Part shown: piece by piece, positions 53,267 through 62,647 of the stretch | Layout: each line of letters begins with the position of its first letter | Numbering within the stretch: position 1 is the stretch's first letter | Assembly (NCBI RefSeq): GCF_022321485.1 | Contig: NZ_JAKOGG010000002.1 | Coordinates: forward strand, 248,001-312,000 | Direction: 5' to 3' | DNA from: Shewanella electrica | GTDB taxonomy: Bacteria > Pseudomonadota > Gammaproteobacteria > Enterobacterales > Shewanellaceae | DNA: 64,000 nt | The notes under the pieces: generated by a model | Told to the model about the DNA's origin: nothing | The model's database searches: none | Seen by the model: only the letters and a program-made list of their open reading frames with translations | Position numbers and translations under genes: made by a program

Positions 53267-53656
53267 TTATTTGTTTGGTGCAGGGGAGGCGCTAGCTAAC
53301 TCTTCATAACCGCCCGCATTGACGACTGCGTTATAGCCCAACTGTTGCAACGCCTGCTTGGCGATGTCGGCGCGGCGGCCGCTACGGCAATAAAGCACAA
53401 TGGGTTGCGTCTTATCGGTCAGTTGCTGGGGTAACTGCGTTGCAATCGCTTGATATTCGATATGCCGCGCTCCGTCTAAATGACCAGCGTTAAACTCCTC
53501 CGCAGTACGGACATCAATCAACCAAGCGCCTTTACTAATAAGTTGCTGCGCTTTGGCGGGCGAGATATCACTGACGGTCTCAGCATTGGCAAGGCTATTA
53601 AATAGCGCCGCCAGACTGACCAGCAACGCTGCTAACTTTGACATGGCGTTACTCAT
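53267..53656 (-). CDS. Periplasmic rhodanese-like protein
   Basis: Single-domain rhodanese (129 aa) with a signal peptide (cleavage near LANA, about 24). The active-site loop CRSGRR has Cys90, so sulfurtransferase chemistry is possible. The fold matches from WLIDVRTAEEFNAGHLDGAR to GYNAVVNAGG. Either of two Met codons may start it (Met1 or Met5). It overlaps the upstream DUF2892 gene by 4 bp, so the two make a split version of the YgaP rhodanese-plus-membrane-hairpin protein. Confidence 0.88.
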   Translation of the reverse strand: MSNAMSKLAALLVSLAALFNSLANAETVSDISPAKAQQLISKGAWLIDVRTAEEFNAGHLDGARHIEYQAIATQLPQQLTDKTQPIVLYCRSGRRADIAKQALQQLGYNAVVNAGGYEELASASPAPNK

Positions 53657-53880
53657 TTTTGCGCCAACGTTTGTTCGGCTTCAGTTTTCACGCCTAATTT
53701 ATGCAGCAACATGCTGGCAGGGCAGAAACCGGTAAACGCGCTTTGCAGCAAATTGGCGCCAATAAACACGGTTAACCAGAAAAAGTTATGGTGCACGGTA
53801 GCGGTCAGCAGCATTGACAGCAGCACCATAAATCCCGCAAATGCCATAGTGGCACGTTCTACAGATAGAGGTTTAAACAT
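53653..53880 (-). CDS. DUF2892 (YgaP-like) inner-membrane protein
   Basis: 75-aa protein with two hydrophobic helices (about 10-28 and 31-50) and the DUF2892 signature SVERATMAFAGFMVLLS ... NLLQSAFTGFCPASMLLHKLG. The same hairpin forms the C-terminus of E. coli YgaP, where it anchors a rhodanese domain. It lies 4 bp after the RND pump gene and overlaps the rhodanese gene. Confidence 0.87.
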   Translation of the reverse strand: MFKPLSVERATMAFAGFMVLLSMLLTATVHHNFFWLTVFIGANLLQSAFTGFCPASMLLHKLGVKTEAEQTLAQK

Positions 53881-53884
53881 AGCG

Positions 53885-56800
53885 TTAGGCTCCTGTCGCT
53901 AAGGGTTGAGATGACATACGTTTACGCATAAAAGCGTAATACAACACTGGGATCACCACTAAGGTGAGTAGGGTTGAGATCAAAATACCGAAGATCAGCG
54001 CAATGGCGAGACCATTAAAAATGGGGTCGTCCAAAATAAACAGCGCACCAATCATTGCCGCCAATGCGGTAAGCATAATCGGTTTGGCGCGTACTGCTCC
54101 AGCGTGGATCACCGCTTGCTCAAACGGCAAGCCCGCGGCAGTTTCCTGATTGATAAAATCCACTAACAGAATCGAGTTGCGCACAATAATGCCTGCAAGG
54201 GCGATCATGCCAATCATCGAAGTCGCAGTGAACTGCGCCCCGAGCAGGGCATGTCCCGGCATTACGCCGATAATGGTCAGCGGGATGGGCGCCATGATGA
54301 TCAGTGGTACCAAATAGGAACGGAAATGGGCTACCACCAACAGGTAGATGGCAATCATGCCCACCGCATAAGCAATGCCCATATCGCGGAAGGTTTCGTA
54401 AGTGATTTTCCACTCGCCATCCCACAACACGCTGATGGAATCAAGGCCATCGGGCTGAGCAATATAATGCTGCGCAAAGCCAAGGCCGTTCGGCGCATCA
54501 ATATCCGCCGCCATTGCAAACATGCCGTACAACGGGCTATCGAGTGGCCCGGCCATATCGGCCACCACCATGATCATCGGGATCATGTTTTTGTGAATGA
54601 TCGGTTTATCAATCGTGCCTTGTTGGATAGTGACTAATTCGGACAAGGGCACCGTGCCACCCAATTGGCTGTCGAGTTTCATGGTCAGCAGTTGGGTGAG
54701 GTCTAACTTGTCGGCGTCATTAAGCTCCAAGCGAATGGGCACCGCATTTTTCTGCAACGGTTTGTGCAACACGTTGACGTCGTTGCCGCCAACCGAGGTG
54801 GCAACCAAATCCACGATGTTGGCATAAGGCACGCCGAGTAAGCTGGCTTTGCTGCGGTCGATGTTGACCTGCCACTTTTGCTGCGCGGCAGGCAGATAGA
54901 TATCAATATCCACCACGTCTGCGGTTTGTTGGAACAGTTGCATTAAATCATTGGCCGCTTGTTCACGAATCGATTCACTCGGGCCATAAACTTCCGCCAC
55001 AATTGGCGACCACACCGGTGGGCCGGGCGGCACTTCCACCACTTTCACATTGGCCTGATACTCAGCCGCAATGTGTTGCAATGGGCCGCGTACCGCTAAT
55101 GAAATGCTGTGGCTATCACGCTCACGGTGATGTTTATCCACCAAGTTCACTTGAATATCACCCGCTTCTTGGCTGCTACGCATAAAGTAATGGCGTACTA
55201 GACCATTGAAGTTAATTGGCGCGTGCGTACCGGCGTAGAGCTGCATATTGCGCACTTCTGGCACGGTAGCGAGATAGCTAGACAGCTGTTTCAGCACTTT
55301 TTCGGTTTGTTCAACCGGCGTGCCTTCTGGCATATCCACAATCACTTGGAACTCAGATTTGTTGTCGAAGGGCAACATTTTCAGCACCACTAATTGCCCT
55401 ATCGGCAGCGCTACCGCCATGGCAATCAATAGCGCGACGCCTGCTGCTAATCCCCACCGCGCTTTGCGACTGTCTAAGAACGGCTTAATTAGGCGATTGA
55501 ATAATTTGAGCAACATCGGCGAGGTTGACTCTGTTGCCGCCACGTTGTCACTGTTGTTCGAGTGGTGGTGCTTCAATAACTTGCGGCTGAGCCACGGCGT
55601 GACCACAAACGCCACGGCCAATGAAATCACCATGCCCATGCTGGCGTTAATCGGGATTGGGCTCATGTATGGCCCCATCAAACCGCTAACAAAAGCCATC
55701 GGCAGCAGCGCGGCGATAACGGTAAACGTAGCTAAAATGGTGGGACCGCCCACTTCATCGACGGCGATGGGGATCAGTTCGCTAAACGAGCGTTTACCCA
55801 GCGCCATATGGCGATGAATGTTTTCCACCACCACAATCGCATCATCGACCAAAATACCGATAGAGAAGATCAGCGCAAACAAGCTGACGCGGTTTAAGGT
55901 AAAACCGTACGCCCATGAGGCAAACAAGGTGATTGCCAAGGTGATACCAATGGCAACACCGACCACAATGGCTTCACGCCAGCCCATGGTGAGCAGCACC
56001 AGAATCACCACCGCACTGGTGGCGAAAATCAGTTTAAAAATCAGCGTGTTTGATTTCTCTGCCGCAGTAACACCATAGTTGCGCGAGACGCTGATGTTAA
56101 CGTTATCGGGGATCAGCACATTGCGCACTTGCGCCACTTTAGCGAGTACCGCATCGGCAACATCGACGGCGTTCTCGCCGGGCTTTTTACCGATTGCAAT
56201 GGTGACTGCAGGATAAACCCCGGCTGGCTCACCAGTTGGCTCTTTATTGGTTTGCACGTGCCATGCGCTGGCGGCAGGAATATCGGCCTTGAGACTAATG
56301 TCGGCCAGATCGGCGAGAAATACCGGTGCAGGCTGGCCGCTGCTGTCGTTATTCACCGCCACCACCAGATTTTTTACATCCTCCACAGACTGTAAAAATT
56401 GACCGGTTTGCACTTTTATCTCTTGGTTGTTTTGCACCAGTGACACCGGCATCGACACCGCGTTATTGGCACTGAGTGCCTGGCGGATACTGTCATAGCT
56501 GACGCCGTAATGGTTCATCCGTTGCGGGTCAATGCGCACATTAAGCACTAATTCATGCGGCGCTACGGTCGCCACTTCACGGGTCCCGCTGATGCGTTTC
56601 AGTTCAGTTGCTAAGCCGTTAGCCACGTGGGTAAGTTGTTGTGCCGACATCGTGCTGTCAGCTGACCATAGCGTCAGGCTAACAATCGGCACGTCATCAA
56701 TGCCCATCGGTTTGATCAGCGGCTGGCCGACGCCCGCAGCGCTAGGCAGTTTATCGAGGTTGGAATAGATCTGGTTGTACAGTTTTACAATCGCTTCATT

Positions 56801-57133
56801 ACGCGGGACGCCGACCTCAAAGATGACGATGATCATCGCGCCATCGGGTTGAGAAAATGAGTACAGCGTATCGATACCTTTGATTTGTGAAATCACTTCT
56901 TCGGCGGGTAGCGTCACCAGTTGCTCAACTTCCGCAGGTTTGGCACCGGGGAAGGGGATATAGACATCGGCAAAGGTGACATCAATCTGCGGCTCTTCCT
57001 CTTTGGGCGTGACGAGAATGGCAAATAGTCCGAGCAAAATCCCCAGTAACGCCAGCAGTGGCGTGATGGCGCTCTGTTGAAATTTGGCAGCAATGGCGCC
57101 AGAGATACCCAAGCGGTTTGATGGTTGGTTCAT
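53885..57133 (-). CDS. RND-family efflux pump (inner-membrane subunit)
   Basis: 1082-aa AcrB-type RND transporter. The ATG at 57133 (MNQPSNRLGISGAIAA) is chosen because the extra codons upstream overlap the adaptor gene. The proton-relay pair DD is in IGILVDDAIVVVENIHRHM (about helix 4). Two large periplasmic loops and 12 helices are seen. It belongs to the divergent HAE/acriflavin-resistance type with a short N-terminus (VTPKEEEPQIDVTFADVYI) rather than CusA. The substrate is not predictable. 13 bp after its adaptor; no outer-membrane TolC-like gene is adjacent. Confidence 0.92.
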   Translation of the reverse strand: MNQPSNRLGISGAIAAKFQQSAITPLLALLGILLGLFAILVTPKEEEPQIDVTFADVYIPFPGAKPAEVEQLVTLPAEEVISQIKGIDTLYSFSQPDGAMIIVIFEVGVPRNEAIVKLYNQIYSNLDKLPSAAGVGQPLIKPMGIDDVPIVSLTLWSADSTMSAQQLTHVANGLATELKRISGTREVATVAPHELVLNVRIDPQRMNHYGVSYDSIRQALSANNAVSMPVSLVQNNQEIKVQTGQFLQSVEDVKNLVVAVNNDSSGQPAPVFLADLADISLKADIPAASAWHVQTNKEPTGEPAGVYPAVTIAIGKKPGENAVDVADAVLAKVAQVRNVLIPDNVNISVSRNYGVTAAEKSNTLIFKLIFATSAVVILVLLTMGWREAIVVGVAIGITLAITLFASWAYGFTLNRVSLFALIFSIGILVDDAIVVVENIHRHMALGKRSFSELIPIAVDEVGGPTILATFTVIAALLPMAFVSGLMGPYMSPIPINASMGMVISLAVAFVVTPWLSRKLLKHHHSNNSDNVAATESTSPMLLKLFNRLIKPFLDSRKARWGLAAGVALLIAMAVALPIGQLVVLKMLPFDNKSEFQVIVDMPEGTPVEQTEKVLKQLSSYLATVPEVRNMQLYAGTHAPINFNGLVRHYFMRSSQEAGDIQVNLVDKHHRERDSHSISLAVRGPLQHIAAEYQANVKVVEVPPGPPVWSPIVAEVYGPSESIREQAANDLMQLFQQTADVVDIDIYLPAAQQKWQVNIDRSKASLLGVPYANIVDLVATSVGGNDVNVLHKPLQKNAVPIRLELNDADKLDLTQLLTMKLDSQLGGTVPLSELVTIQQGTIDKPIIHKNMIPMIMVVADMAGPLDSPLYGMFAMAADIDAPNGLGFAQHYIAQPDGLDSISVLWDGEWKITYETFRDMGIAYAVGMIAIYLLVVAHFRSYLVPLIIMAPIPLTIIGVMPGHALLGAQFTATSMIGMIALAGIIVRNSILLVDFINQETAAGLPFEQAVIHAGAVRAKPIMLTALAAMIGALFILDDPIFNGLAIALIFGILISTLLTLVVIPVLYYAFMRKRMSSQPLATGA

Positions 57134-57146
57134 GGTCAGCGTCCGC

Positions 57147-58166
57147 CTATTTGCCTGAGCGTTGCAACAGCACTTGATAGGCGTTGCTGGCAATGACATC
57201 GCCATTCTGCAACCCTGCTAATACTTCCACCTGGTCATGGCTATTTTCACCAATGCGTATCTGCTGCAACACATAACGGTCGTCAACTTTTAAGTAGACG
57301 CCAGTTAACTCGTTAACGCTATACAGCGCACTGGTGGGAATGTGCAGTTGTGGCCGCTGGCTCACTACAAAACGAGCTTTTACCCAGCTCCCCGGCAGCA
57401 GCGCGGGTGTGTTATCCGGTAAAGGTAAGCGCACTTTATAGGCGTGGCTTTGGCGGTCACTAAAACCGAAGATTTGCGCGTTATTCACGCTAAACTCACG
57501 GCCATCGGCCAAGGTGACTTGCACGCTGCCAGCCTCAACTAATGCTTGGCGATATTGCTGTGGCACCTGCATGACGACCCGCATCTTATCGGTGGCATAG
57601 CCTGAGAGCAGTGGTTGGCCGATAGTGACGGTTTCACCTTGTTCCACATGGCGCTCGGTCATCACGCCAGCATAAGGTGCGGCAACCACGGTGTATTTGA
57701 GGTTTTCGCGGGCTTTAGTCACTTGTGCCAATGCGGCACTGGCAGCTTGTTGCGTCGATTTTGCGTTAGCAATTGCTTGATCCATCGCGCCTTTAGAGAT
57801 AGCCCCTTGAGGGAACAGGGCTTGGTAGCGGGTCAGCGTTTGCTGCGCTTCAACATCGAGTGCCTTAGCGCGGGCATAACTGGCTTCGGCGGCGGCGAGT
57901 TCAGCACCTTGCTCTTTACTGGTGATTTCTAGCAATGAAGCGCCAGCAGGTACTAAGTCGTTAACGTCGAAATTCAGTTTAACAATGCGGCCAGAGGTTT
58001 GCGCCGAAACTGTAGCCGCTTTGACCGCTTCAATGGTGCCATCTAACACCAAGTAGCTCGGCGTCGACGTTTGGCTCACGGTAAGATCGGTAATCTCGGC
58101 GGCGGTCGTTGGTAATGGCAACGTCCACAATTGGGCAAGCAACACTAGCGATAACACTTGGCGCAT
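57147..58166 (-). CDS. HlyD/AcrA-type periplasmic adaptor of the RND pump
   Basis: 339-aa membrane-fusion protein. A signal peptide (about 1-23) is followed by the split biotinyl-lipoyl domain (GRIVKLNFDVNDLVPAGASL and AAPYAGVMTERHVEQGETVT), then an alpha-helical hairpin between them and a C-terminal beta-barrel region. The ATG at 58166 is chosen because GGAA lies ahead; the longer frame begins at a GTG without a ribosome site. First gene of the operon adaptor-RND-DUF2892-rhodanese. No regulator gene is adjacent. Confidence 0.9.
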   Translation of the reverse strand: MRQVLSLVLLAQLWTLPLPTTAAEITDLTVSQTSTPSYLVLDGTIEAVKAATVSAQTSGRIVKLNFDVNDLVPAGASLLEITSKEQGAELAAAEASYARAKALDVEAQQTLTRYQALFPQGAISKGAMDQAIANAKSTQQAASAALAQVTKARENLKYTVVAAPYAGVMTERHVEQGETVTIGQPLLSGYATDKMRVVMQVPQQYRQALVEAGSVQVTLADGREFSVNNAQIFGFSDRQSHAYKVRLPLPDNTPALLPGSWVKARFVVSQRPQLHIPTSALYSVNELTGVYLKVDDRYVLQQIRIGENSHDQVEVLAGLQNGDVIASNAYQVLLQRSGK

Positions 58167-58274
58167 ATCAGGCAATTCCACATTGAATTACATCCATGAG
58201 AAAATTCTAATGGATGTTTTCTTAGCGCGCAATCATTCATTAGAAAAAATTTATATAGTTAAGCAGTGCCTTAA

Positions 58275-58383
58275 CTAGGGGCTGTTGATCTTTGGCGTTT
58301 AAATGAAACCATCAAGTAGCGACACTGCTGAAACTCAGTGCAGTTTGCGGTGAACATCAGCAATCAAGGTCAACAGCCCCTAG
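58275..58383. mobile_element. MITE-like 109-bp inverted-repeat element
   Basis: The ends read CTAGGGGCTGTTGATCTT and the reverse complement CTAGGGGCTGTTGACCTT, 17 of 18 identical, with CTAG at both extremities that could be a target duplication (the IS5 group duplicates YTAR). The 109-bp interior carries no gene. It lies upstream of the efflux adaptor gene. The size, perfect-like terminal repeats and lack of coding suggest a non-autonomous transposable element; the family is not determined. Confidence 0.6.
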
Positions 58384-58455
58384 CGTACTGACGCACTTAA
58401 CCTTTTGAGCTTAGAAGTTATCGCGGGAATATGTGCGGCGGATGCTCAAAAATGT

Positions 58456-58480
58456 GAAAAAGCCAGCACAAGGCTGGCTT
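58456..58480 (-). terminator. Terminator after fadL
   Basis: AAGCCAGC (58460-58467) and GCTGGCTT (58473-58480) form an 8-bp stem; on the minus strand it is followed by TTTTC. It ends the fadL transcript. Confidence 0.82.
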
Positions 58481-58507
58481 CTAAATGGCGGCTATAACTC
58501 GAGTCGA

Positions 58508-59806
58508 TTAGAAGCTATAGCTGTATTGCAGCGCGTAATACATGGCTGACGATTCAGTTTTTGCGTTAACCGGGCCAACTAAACTGCTGTTCTCGATCAA
58601 CTCAACCTCTTCACCACGCACGTAAGCGATACCTAAATCTAGGCTGGTATTTTTGCTCCATTTATAACCGGCACCCACGGTGAACCATTGACGGTTTGAG
58701 TCTGGAATAGACAGTGAACTCAGTTTGTCTACCACGCCACGGTCGTACATGTAACCTGCGCGCAGGGTCACTTTAGGGTTGAGATTATAAGTACCACCAA
58801 CACTACCTAACCAAGTGTCACGCCAATGGTATTGTTTCAGAGGTGATTCGATACCTGAACCGACAGGAGTGCCTGCGAAGTCACCGCTAGCAATCGTCGC
58901 ATTACCGTCTTTGGCGGTGATTTGGTCAAACGAACCCCACGCTGTGTATTGCGCGGTATAGTGAATGGCGAAGGTTGGCGTCAACTGGTGGAAGCCTGCG
59001 AACTGGGTGATGTCCGCCAGTGGTACGTCTAGGCGATCAAAGTCGATGCCCACTTGTTGTGTGCTCAGGCCAGTAATTTCACGGCTCGACAGCACATTAA
59101 TGTCACCTTTCACTGTGACTGTTGGGCTCTTACGGAAGCTCAAACCAAAGCGGTTGTCTTGGTTCAGCTCATAAGTCACACCCACAATACCACCGTAACC
59201 CACGCCATCAGCGTCAACATCAAGCAGCGGAGTGTCACCCGCATAACGGGTCAACTTACCTTTACCGTAGATGGTGTCAAAGCCCAAACCGACACTCCAG
59301 TGTTGGTTGATGCGATAAGACAAGCTCACGTTGAAGTTGATGGTGGTCACTTCGGTTTCACCGATCAGATCGAATGGCGCTACGGCACGGTTTTCAACCA
59401 GTGATGCGGTATCAGTACCGGTACCATAATTAGAGAATGCGGCGACACCCACGGCCCATTTGTCGTTCAATGGTTGGATATAGTAGAAGTTAGGGATCAA
59501 TTTGACGCTACCTGCGTCATCGATGCCACCTAAATCTACTGCGCCGCCAGCAAAATTCACGTCTTTAACGTCAATTTTGATATCTGCCACGGTTAAGCCC
59601 ACGGACAGCGCAGAATTATCAAACAGTGCCATAGCACTTGGGTTACGAGCAAGTACAGCGGCGTTATCGGCAATGACTGCGTCACCAGCGTTAGCGCGAC
59701 CGACACCGTTGGCCGATTGGCTGTTCAACTGGAAGCCCGCGGCACCAGCTTGGAAGCTGCCGCAGGTAACTGCCAGCGCGAGAAGAGTCTTGTTAAACTT
59801 ATGCAT
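58508..59806 (-). CDS. fadL: FadL-family outer-membrane fatty-acid transporter
   Basis: 432-aa outer-membrane barrel. After a signal peptide (about 1-22, QAGA) the mature protein opens with GFQLNSQSANGVGRANAGDA, the FadL hatch-domain signature (aromatic and hydrophobic N-terminus, then NAG). NPSAMALFD is the usual NPA-like box. It ends with an aromatic (YSYSF). FadL proteins let long-chain fatty acids or other hydrophobic molecules cross the outer membrane. A consensus CRP site lies 313 bp ahead; expression under carbon-limited conditions is likely. Confidence 0.93.
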   Translation of the reverse strand: MHKFNKTLLALAVTCGSFQAGAAGFQLNSQSANGVGRANAGDAVIADNAAVLARNPSAMALFDNSALSVGLTVADIKIDVKDVNFAGGAVDLGGIDDAGSVKLIPNFYYIQPLNDKWAVGVAAFSNYGTGTDTASLVENRAVAPFDLIGETEVTTINFNVSLSYRINQHWSVGLGFDTIYGKGKLTRYAGDTPLLDVDADGVGYGGIVGVTYELNQDNRFGLSFRKSPTVTVKGDINVLSSREITGLSTQQVGIDFDRLDVPLADITQFAGFHQLTPTFAIHYTAQYTAWGSFDQITAKDGNATIASGDFAGTPVGSGIESPLKQYHWRDTWLGSVGGTYNLNPKVTLRAGYMYDRGVVDKLSSLSIPDSNRQWFTVGAGYKWSKNTSLDLGIAYVRGEEVELIENSSLVGPVNAKTESSAMYYALQYSYSF

Positions 59807-60140
59807 GTATTTGAGTCTCTGAAATTATCTTTTATCGCAAGTGCTTGTTAGTAAAAACTAACCAGCCCCATTTTTAATAGCTCGCCATGTTATGTATCAG
59901 TGAAACCATCAGCAAGTCCGACCAGATAATAAAACGCGAAATTTCCCAATAAATCTCGCGGATTTAGCATTATCAAGTCTCAAACATTGCTGTATTTCAC
60001 TATCCCAACATGTTGATATCCATAATGTTAGTTGAAGTTTATAAAGAAAATAGGACTTTAGTGTCAAAAAGTTTACCTGAAGGTAACTTTGTACAGTTGA
60101 TTAAGCAGTAGCACGTGCTGTGATCTATGTCACATATGGC
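59807..60140. other. Promoter region of fadL
   Basis: 334 bp without a gene between fadL and putP (both minus strand). It is A/T-rich near fadL and holds a consensus CRP box close to putP. No FadR-type operator was recognised. Confidence 0.6.
60119..60134. promoter_or_regulatory. CRP box
   Basis: TGTGATCTATGTCACA is an exact TGTGA-N6-TCACA CRP operator. It is 6 bp downstream of the putP stop and about 313 bp upstream of fadL, so it fits an upstream activator site of fadL better than any role for putP. Confidence 0.82.
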
Positions 60141-61592
60141 TTACAGCGATGTTTTAAACATAGTGTAACTTTGCTGAGTTGCGTGGTTGGGTGGAAAAAA
60201 TTTACTGAAAACAATGCCAGCAAGGCTAGAAAGCAGAAAACCGGGGGCTAATTCGTATAAAGCGAAGATGCCTTGGTCAGATAATTTCCATAACACCACG
60301 GTGGTGGCGCCGACCAAGATACTGGCAATAGCCCCTTGGCGACTGTAGCCGCGCCAAAAGAGGCTGAGCAAAACAACGGGACCGAAAGCTGCGCCAAATC
60401 CCGCCCATGCATAGCTGACCAAGCCGAGCACGCTGCTTTTAGGATTGAGGGCGATGATGGCGGCTAGCAGCGCAATGGCCAGCACCGCGAGGCGCCCAAC
60501 CAGCATCAGTTCTTTACTGGATGCCTCTTTACGAAACCAACGGCGATAGAAATCTTCGGTCACCACGCTGGAACATACCAACAACTGCGAATCGATGGTG
60601 CTCATAATGGCTGATAAAATCGCGGCGATGAGAATGCCACCAATCCACGGATTAAAGGCGATTTGAGTAAGATAGATTAAGACGGTTTCATGGTTTTTGA
60701 GTGGGCTATCAGCAAAATACAGCATGCCAGCAACGCCGGTTGCAAGTGCTCCTAGCAGCGAAATAATCATCCAACTCATGGCAATGCGGCGCGATACCGT
60801 TAAATCATTACGTGAGCGAATCGCCATAAAACGGCTAAGAATATGCGGCTGGCCAAAATAGCCTAAGCCCCACGCTAGCGCTGAGCACAAACCAATCATG
60901 GTGGTTTTGTCACTCAATAATGCCAGCTTGGCGGGATCGAGTGAGTCAATGCTCTTATGCAACTCAGGATGGGTAAAAATACTTACTGGCACAATGAGTA
61001 ACGCCAGCAGCATCAAACATCCTTGGAAAAAATCGGTCCAGCTAACGGCAAAAAAACCGCCGAGGAAAGTGTAGGCCACAATGATCACTGAGCCGATGGT
61101 CAAGGCAAGGTGGTAATTTAGCCCAAAGGTTTCTTCAAACAGAATGGCACCACCAACGAGACCCGAAGACGCGTAAAAGGTAAAAAACAGTAGGATGGTG
61201 ATGGCAGACACCAGTTTGAGAACGCCGCTATGATCTTTGAAGCGCTTTTCAAAGAAATCCGGCAAGGTGAGGGCGTTATCTGCTTGTTCGGTATAGTGAC
61301 GTAGGCGTTTGGCAACGAATAACCAGTTTAGCCATGCTCCGAGCACTAAGCCGATGCCCATCCATGCTTGGCCCATGCCATGCAAATAGATCGTGCCCGG
61401 TAACCCGAGCAATAACCAACCAGACATGTCGGATGCGCCGACACTTAATGCGGTGACGGCGGGCCCCATCTGCCGTCCACCAAGGATGTAATCATCGATT
61501 GAGTTGGTGGCGCGAAACGCCCAATAGCCGATGCCGAGCATGGCAACTAAGTAGCTGGTAAAGGTGATGATAATTGGCAGTTCGAGGCTCAT
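60141..61592 (-). CDS. putP: Sodium/proline symporter
   Basis: Sodium:solute symporter family (483 aa) with about 13 membrane helices. The blocks GGRQMGPAVTALSVGASDMSG, RLRHYTEQADNALTLPDFFE and LGYFGQPHILSRFMAIRS are distinctive of PutP; the Na+ site residues in helix 2 (SASDMSG type) are present as GASDMSG. It imports proline with sodium. The putA gene is not in the window. No strong ribosome site is visible before the ATG. Confidence 0.93.
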   Translation of the reverse strand: MSLELPIIITFTSYLVAMLGIGYWAFRATNSIDDYILGGRQMGPAVTALSVGASDMSGWLLLGLPGTIYLHGMGQAWMGIGLVLGAWLNWLFVAKRLRHYTEQADNALTLPDFFEKRFKDHSGVLKLVSAITILLFFTFYASSGLVGGAILFEETFGLNYHLALTIGSVIIVAYTFLGGFFAVSWTDFFQGCLMLLALLIVPVSIFTHPELHKSIDSLDPAKLALLSDKTTMIGLCSALAWGLGYFGQPHILSRFMAIRSRNDLTVSRRIAMSWMIISLLGALATGVAGMLYFADSPLKNHETVLIYLTQIAFNPWIGGILIAAILSAIMSTIDSQLLVCSSVVTEDFYRRWFRKEASSKELMLVGRLAVLAIALLAAIIALNPKSSVLGLVSYAWAGFGAAFGPVVLLSLFWRGYSRQGAIASILVGATTVVLWKLSDQGIFALYELAPGFLLSSLAGIVFSKFFPPNHATQQSYTMFKTSL

Positions 61593-61843
61593 GTTAAATC
61601 GGGTGTTTATTTATTGTTGTTATTGTGTTGCATATTGGCAGTTGATGAAGCTCTACCACAACAGATTATTAAGGCGCTGGTACGGCGTTGACGTGGCGGG
61701 GTTTGGCAGTTGTATGCGCGGTTTGTGGTGTGGCTGCCCGAAGGGTTCATTTAAACGCCTCCTGAACTTTGTTGCATCCAGCTTGCTTAGTTGACTAAGC
61801 ATCGCAGGCAGCTGTTGTCTGTTGACGTTATTACGGCGGAGGC

Positions 61844-62344
61844 TTATCTGCTCGCGGCTTGATATTCCGCAGCAGTGACTTTGTCACCCCAAACCACGTT
61901 TTTGTCGTCTTTGCTGGCGGTGATCACCAGATGCGTCATCGGCGCATCTGGTGTGGCGCCATGCCAATGTTCAATGTTTGGTGGGCACCATACGGCATCA
62001 CCCGCTTTAAACTTGATGACTTTGCCGTCACGCGTTGCTGTTAGCGCTATACCTGAGGTGACTATCATATGTTGTCCAGCGGGATGATGGTGCCACGCAG
62101 TGCGCGCGCCAGGCTGAAAGGTAACATAAGCGCCTGAGTAATGGGCGGTGTCATTGGCTGGGAAAACCATCTCTACGGCTACGTCGCCAGTGAAATATTT
62201 TTCCGGGCCTGCAAATGCACCTTGCGTCCCCGCTTTATACAACGTCTGAGCGGCGGGGGTCGCTTGGTCAGCCGCAATTGCCATACTGGTGGCAGTGCTA
62301 AAAACCGCGGCAGTTAACAGTAACGAGGGTAGTTTGTAGTACAT
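61844..62344 (-). CDS. Secreted cupin-domain protein
   Basis: 166-aa protein with a signal peptide (about 1-24, AIAA). The cupin motif 1 TAWHHHPAGQHMIVTSG gives three His plus Gln as candidate metal ligands; motif 2 AGDAVWCPPNIEHWHGATP gives the next His. It resembles the carboxymuconolactone-decarboxylase-associated single cupins found in many proteobacteria, here exported to the periplasm. Enzymatic function unknown. Its 5' region contains the hairpins listed at 62527-62581. Confidence 0.82.
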   Translation of the reverse strand: MYYKLPSLLLTAAVFSTATSMAIAADQATPAAQTLYKAGTQGAFAGPEKYFTGDVAVEMVFPANDTAHYSGAYVTFQPGARTAWHHHPAGQHMIVTSGIALTATRDGKVIKFKAGDAVWCPPNIEHWHGATPDAPMTHLVITASKDDKNVVWGDKVTAAEYQAASR

Positions 62345-62526
62345 CGGTGCTCCCGTTGATTATTGGCATAAAGCTCTGTTGCGGTAAAAGATGCGACACA
62401 ACATCACTGATGAGGTGATATGAAAGGTGGAATCCCCAGCCTTGAAACTGCTCGCTACAAGAGATGATTTGCGCGGCATCGGTGTCATGTCTGCCGCTTA
62501 TCATATCGCGGCGGGGTGGCAGGATG

Positions 62527-62581
62527 ACTAATGGTGATTATTCATTAGTGATATGAGTTGCGATCATTTAACTCATATCAC
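62527..62581. repeat. Two overlapping inverted repeats in an intergenic gap
   Basis: ACTAATG...CATTAGT (62527-62533 with 62543-62549) and TGATATGAGTT...AACTCATATCA (62549-62559 with 62570-62580), the latter extended by a G-C pair. They lie between the cupin gene and the unknown gene (62345-62647 holds no gene). They may be operators or a hairpin of the transcript from the upstream gene. Confidence 0.5.
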
Positions 62582-62647
62582 CATGGTTCTAGGGGCTGAC
62601 GCGGCTTGGCGAGGAAGATTGGTTGTTGGGACGATATTAACATTTAG

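Noticed and set aside
61564-61794. Plus-strand open frame over the start of putP
   Set aside because: Overlaps the first codons of putP in reverse and shows no domain; the gap 61593-61843 holds no gene I can support.
62587-62597. CTAGGGGCTG as a second copy of the MITE-like element end
   Set aside because: Only ten bases match and no partner repeat lies nearby.
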